Shown here one piece after another: positions 22,094 to 28,571 of a DNA stretch of 28,571 nucleotides. Every line of letters starts with the position of its first letter. Positions within the stretch are counted from its first letter, which is position 1. Position numbers and translations under genes: made by a program. The stretch spans positions 1 through 28,571 of the forward strand of contig CAZWRV010000086.1 in NCBI GenBank assembly GCA_964636325.1, given 5' to 3'. Origin of the DNA: CAZWRV01 sp964636325 (GTDB taxonomy: Bacteria > Verrucomicrobiota > Lentisphaeria > Victivallales > GWF2-50-93). Below the pieces are notes generated by a model. It had not been told where the DNA came from. It did not search any database and worked only from the letters and a program-made list of their open reading frames with translations.

Positions 22094-24352
22094 CTAAGCC
22101 AAGCCTGCGCGCTTGCGGATGTAGCAGTCGGCGCAGACCAGCAGTATGAACAATATAAGGATCAGGGGGCTGTTCCATACTTCGAGGTCGCATTCGGCGG
22201 AGCGCAGGATCGGCTGCATGCGGGTCTTGGCCAGCCAGGCAGGCAGATCTTCGATGAGTTCTCCGGCCGCCGCCTTTGTCAGCTTCTCCATGCCGGGCTT
22301 GTCCGGGGAGAGATCGGCGAACTCCCCCGCGGCCGCTCCTGCGACGAATTCGCGCTGTGATTCTACCTTGCCGTGCTTTGCCAAGACCTTGTATGCGCCG
22401 GGCTGGTCGAGGCGGACGCGGTATTCGTAGTAGCCCGGCTCCTCCGGGAGATCTCGCGGATAAAGATGCTGGGTGCCGCCGTCGGGGCGGATCACGGTCA
22501 CATCCAGCTCGGCGTTGCGGATCGGATCGAAGTTGCGGTCCTTGAGCACCGTTGCGAGCAGCATGTCCTGGCCGACCTGGGGTGTGGCGTCCTCGAAGCT
22601 GACGTTCGGGTTTTCGGGCTTGTTCCCAGGAGGCGGCGCGAGGTAGCGGACGGCGTTCGCCAGGAGCATGGTCAGGGGCGGGTCGTCGAAGTCGGGCTGG
22701 AGCTGCCAGCGCCAGAGGGTATCCACGGACGCGGCAAGGACTTTGCCATCGCCTACCGACATGCAGGCCATGACAGGCACAGTAACTTCACGTTTCTTCT
22801 CGCCCGCGTCGGTGAGTTCCAGCGTCCGCGTCATGAGCGGCGTGGCCATCGGCTTGAAGCGTCCGACATTGTTGCAGCCGTCGAGCTGGCGGAGGCTATT
22901 GAGGCGCTCGACATTGGCCGCGGGGTCTGAAAGCAGGCGCAGTATCGGATGCTCGTATGCCGGCCTGGGGATGTTGGCGAAGAAGAGGCCGTCGAACTGC
23001 GGCGGACCGCCGACAGCGTTGCTCAGGTCGAAGGGAAGGACCTGCGTCAGGCAGCTTGTCTCGTAGCCGCCGGCGCGGAAGACATCCTGGCCGCCGAGGA
23101 CCATCAGGCCACCGCCGCGCTTGGTGACGAACTCGACCAGGTTCTGCAGCCGGCTCTCTGAGGTGTCGCCGCCGGCCCGGAAGTAGTTCCGCGACACATC
23201 CCGCAGTATTACCACGTCGTATTTGAACAGCTCGGACTGCGAGGCGATGATGCCCTGCTCGGGATTCCTGTGCAGCGGTTCGCCCTGCACATAGACGCCG
23301 CCGCCGGGCAGATGGCAGATGGTGACCAGGTTGACCAGCGGATCGACTTCGAGGACGGTCTTCAGTATCTTGAATTCGTAGCGCGGAAACGCCTCGATCA
23401 TGAGGACGTTGATCTTCTCATCGACCACGTCCACGGTGAAGGTGACGCGGTTGTTCTGCGCGACGCTGTCCTGGCCGGAACATTCGAGGGTGTAAAGCAG
23501 GCGTCCCTTCTTGGCAGGCCTGTGGCGGATTTCGAAGCGGCCGCGGTTTTCCGGGGGAACTGTTACGGCCTTGACCTCGCTGTTGTTTTCGAGGAGGCGC
23601 ACGGCGGATTCCTGGCCTGCGCCGACCCCGTTCATGGAGCCCTTGACGAGCAGTTCTTCGCCGAAGCGTATGACCGAGCGGTCCGGCTGGCCGCCGATGC
23701 CTGTGTCGGGCGGCGGCTGCGGCATGCCGTACAGCTTGGCCGCGACGCGGACGCCGCGTGCGCGGATGTCCTCGCCGAGGCTGCTGAGATCGCGCTGGTC
23801 GCTGTCTCGTCCGTCGGAGAGAAGCAGGAGCTGGTCGAAGCGCTCGCGAGCCAATGCGGTGCGGACAAGCGCTTCGCCGAATCGCGTCGGCCCCTGGCCG
23901 CAGTCGGCTCCTAGTCCGCGGCCGCTGACGCTGGCGACGGTCAGGTTGACTCTGCCGCCGGCGGCTTCGCGGATAGCTTCAAGATCGGCCATGGCGGCCT
24001 TGTAGCGGGTGTCGCCGCCGACGTCCTTGGTGCTCATTGAGGCCGAGTCGTCGACCAGGACGGTCCACTCGGGCCGGACAGCGGTCTCGGCGGTGAAATG
24101 CCATTCAAGATGGCCGAGGATCACCAGAAGCAGGCCGGCCATCGCGAGGCGCAGCAGCACGGTTCCGGCGCGGACGCTCTTCCGCATCCCTATCTGCGGC
24201 AAGAGGTTAAGTCCGGCCAGTATGCCCCCGATCCCGAGGATTGAATAGAAGAGCCACGGAGCGAGAGGCTGGCTGAACTGCCAGGCGGAAGACGTGATCT
24301 TTTCCACATGAGTCGCGCCGTCGAGGCCCATGAGGTGCAGGAGAGTGTTCAT
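22094..24352 (-). CDS. VWA-domain membrane protein with glutamine-amidotransferase-like domain
   Basis: This 752-aa protein has two N-terminal membrane helices (about 33-52 and 63-81). A von Willebrand A domain follows directly, with a complete metal-binding DxSxS motif (Asp101, Ser103, Ser105 in LVDDSASMS). After a beta-sandwich, residues about 400-450 resemble the class I amidotransferase fold (VTKRGGGLMVLGGQDVFRAGGY). No nucleophile Cys is seen in the usual GxCxG elbow, so this is probably a non-catalytic binding domain. A final membrane helix (729-745) precedes a short basic tail. The architecture is known in PVC bacteria next to BatA-type genes. The ATG overlaps the upstream stop codon (ATGA), so its synthesis is probably coupled to BatA and the two VWA proteins are likely partners. 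Metal binding through VWA domains typically mediates protein-protein contact. Confidence 0.85.
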   Translation of the reverse strand: MNTLLHLMGLDGATHVEKITSSAWQFSQPLAPWLFYSILGIGGILAGLNLLPQIGMRKSVRAGTVLLRLAMAGLLLVILGHLEWHFTAETAVRPEWTVLVDDSASMSTKDVGGDTRYKAAMADLEAIREAAGGRVNLTVASVSGRGLGADCGQGPTRFGEALVRTALARERFDQLLLLSDGRDSDQRDLSSLGEDIRARGVRVAAKLYGMPQPPPDTGIGGQPDRSVIRFGEELLVKGSMNGVGAGQESAVRLLENNSEVKAVTVPPENRGRFEIRHRPAKKGRLLYTLECSGQDSVAQNNRVTFTVDVVDEKINVLMIEAFPRYEFKILKTVLEVDPLVNLVTICHLPGGGVYVQGEPLHRNPEQGIIASQSELFKYDVVILRDVSRNYFRAGGDTSESRLQNLVEFVTKRGGGLMVLGGQDVFRAGGYETSCLTQVLPFDLSNAVGGPPQFDGLFFANIPRPAYEHPILRLLSDPAANVERLNSLRQLDGCNNVGRFKPMATPLMTRTLELTDAGEKKREVTVPVMACMSVGDGKVLAASVDTLWRWQLQPDFDDPPLTMLLANAVRYLAPPPGNKPENPNVSFEDATPQVGQDMLLATVLKDRNFDPIRNAELDVTVIRPDGGTQHLYPRDLPEEPGYYEYRVRLDQPGAYKVLAKHGKVESQREFVAGAAAGEFADLSPDKPGMEKLTKAAAGELIEDLPAWLAKTRMQPILRSAECDLEVWNSPLILILFILLVCADCYIRKRAGLA

Positions 24353-26517
24353 TGCGCACCTCCTGCCGCGGCACGGGCCGCTTCCTCGGCCCTTCTGCTA
24401 GAGCGCGACTGCCATAGGCCCGCGATCGCCTCGGCCATGAACGCCAGGAAGACAAGGGCCGCGAGCAATCCGAACAGCTCGTGCCGCCGCGAGAACTTGC
24501 CGCCCAATTCCGCATACGGCAGGCGCATTATGTTCTTTGAGCCGAACAGCTTCTGCTGGTCAGCGGCGCCGAGGACAGACAGGTCGGATTCCGCCTCGAC
24601 GGGGTTGACGGCCAGCCAGCGCTTGCGTCCGCTCTTCTTGGCCGGATGAGTGATCTCGTAGGCCCCGGCGAGGGTCATGTTGTCGACAAGAATCTCGTCC
24701 TTGTCGGGACCAGCCATGGCGAAGCTGCGTTTCTCGGGGCCGGCCACCTGGGCGTCTCCGCCCAGGCCGCGGAATTCCGGGAGGGCGACGCGCGCCATCT
24801 CGCCGACGCGCATGGTGCCGGACGCGGCCGCGGGATCGCTTTTGCCGAGCCGACCGGCCAGATGCTGGACCATGGGGACGAAGGGCGTGCTGCGCGGCAG
24901 CGAGCCGGAGCTGAGGCTGCAGGGAAACAGCTGGACGCCGATGCGGCCGCGCCCGAGGGGGATTACGACCATTAGAGGATCGCCGTTGGCCGCGTTCAAT
25001 GCGGCCTTGGCCGTGCCGACGGCGGCGGCGCTGAAATATTCGCGGACATGCACTTCGCGAAGGTCGCCCCACTCGCCGCGCAGCAGCGGCACGAGCATCG
25101 GAGTCTGCAGCCGCGCCTCGTCTAGATCCAGCGCCTGCGCGGTGTCCGGCTGCTTGAGCTGGCCGAGCATGAACCCGCCCAGCAGGCTCTGCAGGACGTC
25201 GTTGAAGCGCATCGGCGCGGTGGCTTCGTCGGGGATCAGCCATACTCCGCCGCCGTTGGCCGCGAAGGCCTTCAGGTCGCGCACTGACTGCTCAGGAAGT
25301 TCGACGTTGCCGTAGACCACCACGAGCGAATACACCGGCAGCGACACGCGCTCCAGCACCTGCGGGGTCACCCGGCGGATGTTGATGTAAGTGCCGGCAG
25401 TGCCCTGCCCCAGCGCCTCGCCCGGGTTCAGCGCGTATGCCAGCAGGTCCGCGCCCTGGTAGCTGACCTCTTCGCCGCCTTCCTCCTCAACGGCTGATGC
25501 GGCGGCCGTGATCATCAGCACCTGGCGCCGCTCCTTCATTCGCATCGGCAGGGTGAAGCGGTTGTCGCCCGGCAGCACGTCGTCGTCGCCCTCCACGCGG
25601 CAAGGGACGTCAACCGGGGACTCGAATCGCTGGACCAGGTCGATTTCGGCGGTCTCGCCAGGGGCGAGCGTTATCTCGCGGCTCTCGCCAGATTGGGCGC
25701 CCTCGTAGAACGTAAGCTTGCTGGTGCGCGGCTTGGCGCCGAAATTGTGCAGCCGGGCTGCGAACTTCGCAGATGCGCCGAGGTAGACGCTTCCCGGATG
25801 GAATTCGCCGCCTGTCAGAGCCAGGTTCTCGCCCTCCGCGCGCTTCTCGTCCAGGAGGAATAGTTTGACACGCCCGCCGTCGAGTTCGGCGCCGAACTCA
25901 GGATTGGACTTCAAGGCGCTCTGGAAGTTGACCGCCTGGTGATCCGAAAAGACGAGAACTGCGGCGTTCACCTCGTGGCGGTTGCGGAGCTGGCGCGTCG
26001 AGGCCTGGATGGCGGACAGCAGCGCCGCGGCGCCGCCGTCGGACGGACTGAACGACTCGACTGTACGGCGGAGAAACTTCTTGTCAGACGTGAATCCAGT
26101 TTCCTTTTCCACGCGGTCGCCGACCAGAAGCAAGGACATCTTGTCGTGCTGGCCCAGGCTGTCGATCAGGCTCAGGAGATTCGCCTTGTGCACTTCGAAC
26201 AAAGTCTTGCCGCCCGGCGTCTTCTGCCGCATGCTCATCGACCGGTCTACGATCGCGGTCAGGGTGCGCGGACCGACATCGCGTCCGGGGAATGCCAGGC
26301 GCGCCATCATAAGCACGAAGAGTGACAGAAGCGCCAGGCGCAGAATCAGCTGGAGCAGATCGCGCGGCCGCGGCGCGAACGCGTTGGCCACGTCCTCCTT
26401 GTCCAGGAACTGCATGGTCGCAAGAAGCTGGGGCTTCAAGCGCTGTCTCTGGATCAAGTGTATGATGACCGGCACCGCCAGTCCGAGGAATCCGAGCAGC
26501 AGCAGAGGATTAAGCAT
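24349..26517 (-). CDS. BatA-like membrane protein with von Willebrand A domain
   Basis: This 722-aa protein begins with the BatA N-terminal domain: a first membrane helix (about 3-22) with the signature PVIIHLIQRQRLKPQ, then a second helix (57-77). The VWA domain follows, with metal-site motif DRSMS at 91-95. The centre (about 220-640) is extracytoplasmic beta-sandwich and a Rossmann/GATase-like part (AFAANGGGVWLIPDEA). The last helix is at about 682-702. In Bacteroides aerotolerance (Bat) operons and in PVC relatives, such proteins pair with a MoxR ATPase and a DUF58 protein and are thought to support envelope protein maturation or stress resistance. It starts 3 nt after the DUF58 stop codon and overlaps the next gene by 4 nt, so it is firmly in the operon. 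Confidence 0.88.
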   Translation of the reverse strand: MLNPLLLLGFLGLAVPVIIHLIQRQRLKPQLLATMQFLDKEDVANAFAPRPRDLLQLILRLALLSLFVLMMARLAFPGRDVGPRTLTAIVDRSMSMRQKTPGGKTLFEVHKANLLSLIDSLGQHDKMSLLLVGDRVEKETGFTSDKKFLRRTVESFSPSDGGAAALLSAIQASTRQLRNRHEVNAAVLVFSDHQAVNFQSALKSNPEFGAELDGGRVKLFLLDEKRAEGENLALTGGEFHPGSVYLGASAKFAARLHNFGAKPRTSKLTFYEGAQSGESREITLAPGETAEIDLVQRFESPVDVPCRVEGDDDVLPGDNRFTLPMRMKERRQVLMITAAASAVEEEGGEEVSYQGADLLAYALNPGEALGQGTAGTYINIRRVTPQVLERVSLPVYSLVVVYGNVELPEQSVRDLKAFAANGGGVWLIPDEATAPMRFNDVLQSLLGGFMLGQLKQPDTAQALDLDEARLQTPMLVPLLRGEWGDLREVHVREYFSAAAVGTAKAALNAANGDPLMVVIPLGRGRIGVQLFPCSLSSGSLPRSTPFVPMVQHLAGRLGKSDPAAASGTMRVGEMARVALPEFRGLGGDAQVAGPEKRSFAMAGPDKDEILVDNMTLAGAYEITHPAKKSGRKRWLAVNPVEAESDLSVLGAADQQKLFGSKNIMRLPYAELGGKFSRRHELFGLLAALVFLAFMAEAIAGLWQSRSSRRAEEAARAAAGGAQ

Positions 26518-26520
26518 GCT

Positions 26521-27444
26521 TCACCGCCCTCCCGTTGCGGCGGCGAGGCGCCGGATGAAATGGAGGGAGAGCAGCTTCACGAGATCGTCGGAGTTGGAGA
26601 GCTGCAGGAGGTCAGCCTGCGCCTTCTTGCAGACGTCTTCTACGGCCTGCCTGTGCTTTGCGAAGCGCTCAAGATATTTGGTGCGCAGGGCCGCCGGATC
26701 GCCGATGATGCGTTCGCCCGATTCCGGATGACGGAATTCGGTCATGCGGTCGAAGGGGAACTCGATCTCGATGCGGTCTAAGATTTGAATCACTGTGGCG
26801 TCGATGAGGCGTACGCGGAGATTTTTAAGGGCCGCGCCGAGGACGGCCGGATCATCCAGCGCGTCGGTGAGCAGAAAGACCATGCTGCGTCCCGGCATGC
26901 GTTCGGTTGCGGACTGGACAAGCTCGCCGAAATTGCCGCCGCCCCCGCCTCGCGGATTGGCCAGGTGCTGGTAGATTTCGTGCAGGTGGTTCACTCCCTG
27001 GCGCGCGGGGAGCTGCTCCTCGATGACGTCGCCGAGGAGCATTAGGCCGACCGCATCCTGCTGGGTCTGCGCCATCATGGCCAGCGCTCCGGCGATGACG
27101 CATGCGAGCTCGAGCTTTCCTGGCAGATCCGGAGGAGGCGGCACGCGCATTGAAGCGGAGGTGTCGACCAGCAGGAGCACGCGCATGTTCGCCTCCATCT
27201 CGTGAACCTTGACGTAGAATCGGTTGGTGCGGCCGAAGACGCGCCAGTCGATGCTGCGGATCTCGTCGCCGCGCCGGTATTCGCGGTGCTCGATGAACTC
27301 GGTGGATGATCCGAAGTCCGAGGTCCGGTGGCGGTTGTTGTAGAGGCCGCGGACGAGGAACCGCGACTTGAGGTCGATGCCCTTCATGCGCTGCAGGAGC
27401 ACCGGATCGATCGCAAGCTGTTTGTTGACGGCGGGCCGGGGCAT
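26521..27444 (-). CDS. DUF58 domain protein
   Basis: This 307-aa soluble protein has the complete DUF58 signature: EFIEHREYRRGDEIRSIDW (50-68), then RVFGRTNRFYVK. It is followed by a VWA-like fold with LLLVDTSASM, whose DTSAS metal site lies at 94-98. DUF58 proteins are encoded with MoxR ATPases across bacteria and are probable MoxR partners or substrates, linking the ATPase to the membrane VWA proteins. No membrane segment is present, unlike the longer DUF58 proteins, so this is the short form found in Bat-type operons. It starts 19 nt after the MoxR stop. The Shine-Dalgarno is weak, consistent with translation coupled to the upstream gene. Confidence 0.92.
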   Translation of the reverse strand: MPRPAVNKQLAIDPVLLQRMKGIDLKSRFLVRGLYNNRHRTSDFGSSTEFIEHREYRRGDEIRSIDWRVFGRTNRFYVKVHEMEANMRVLLLVDTSASMRVPPPPDLPGKLELACVIAGALAMMAQTQQDAVGLMLLGDVIEEQLPARQGVNHLHEIYQHLANPRGGGGGNFGELVQSATERMPGRSMVFLLTDALDDPAVLGAALKNLRVRLIDATVIQILDRIEIEFPFDRMTEFRHPESGERIIGDPAALRTKYLERFAKHRQAVEDVCKKAQADLLQLSNSDDLVKLLSLHFIRRLAAATGGR

Positions 27445-27463
27445 CTTGAACCAATCTGAAAAA

Positions 27464-28477
<1,014 letters not shown>

Positions 28478-28571
28478 TTGATGTGGTCTCCTTTGAAGGG
28501 CGGCCGCATAGGGCCGGGTAAATATTCAGTAAACTACGTATAAATTTAGCCTGCCAAAGTAATTTTTCACC
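28478..28571 (-). promoter_or_regulatory. Upstream region of the MoxR operon
   Basis: An AT-rich stretch (28518-28571) precedes the operon's first gene and probably holds its promoter. On the minus strand TTGGCA at about 28550-28555 could be a -35 box with TTTACT 18 bp downstream, but the fit is weak. A 5-bp hairpin (CGGCC at 28501-28505 with GGCCG at 28512-28516) lies just before the ribosome-binding site (28487-28494). The window ends here, so upstream elements may be missing. Confidence 0.35.

Overview
The window is GC-rich, densely coding and almost free of RNA genes. It looks like a chromosomal segment from the Planctomycetes-Verrucomicrobia-Chlamydiae group, most likely Lentisphaerota/Victivallales or a close relative. 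That placement is an inference from gene content: a cytoplasmic regulator that joins a GntR DNA-binding domain to a sugar-binding-protein-like domain, very large secreted beta-rich proteins with glycosidase-like barrels, and a MoxR/DUF58/BatA/VWA/DUF4159 set. No tRNA, rRNA, CRISPR array, phage gene or transposase was seen.

Layout, left to right. Positions 1-288 are non-coding and packed with small hairpins, including three copies of a dispersed hairpin repeat. Positions 289-4804 hold a divergent pair: a GntR-type sensor/regulator on the minus strand and a GH38 alpha-mannosidase on the plus strand, separated by a 300-bp control region with three CTGATT repeats 10 bp apart and a 15-bp palindrome. 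A convergent spacer with a 9-bp-stem hairpin (4805-5102) ends this unit. From 5103 to 28477 every recognised gene is on the minus strand. In transcription order they are MoxR AAA+ ATPase, DUF58 protein, BatA-like VWA membrane protein, second VWA membrane protein with a glutamine-amidotransferase-like domain, a DUF4175-like membrane protein, a tandem four-helix-bundle (23S rRNA intervening-sequence type) protein, a 2666-aa secreted multidomain protein, a 1524-aa secreted glycosidase-like protein with a C-terminal NPCBM domain, a DUF4159 secreted protein and a GNAT acetyltransferase.

Several junctions show tight operon structure: a 3-nt gap at 26518-26520, an ATGA stop/start overlap at 24349-24352 and another at 11222-11225. 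The likely theme is an envelope-associated MoxR/VWA chaperone module encoded in line with two giant exported carbohydrate-related proteins. The task of such modules in these bacteria is not established.

The most unusual local structure is the four-helix-bundle gene. It is bracketed by a 28-bp inverted repeat (26 of 28 identical) and so resembles the intervening sequences found inside 23S rRNA genes, but here it sits between protein-coding genes. Just upstream, a strong Shine-Dalgarno and an ATGA start lead into only five codons, which may be the relic of a coupled gene start or a leader peptide.
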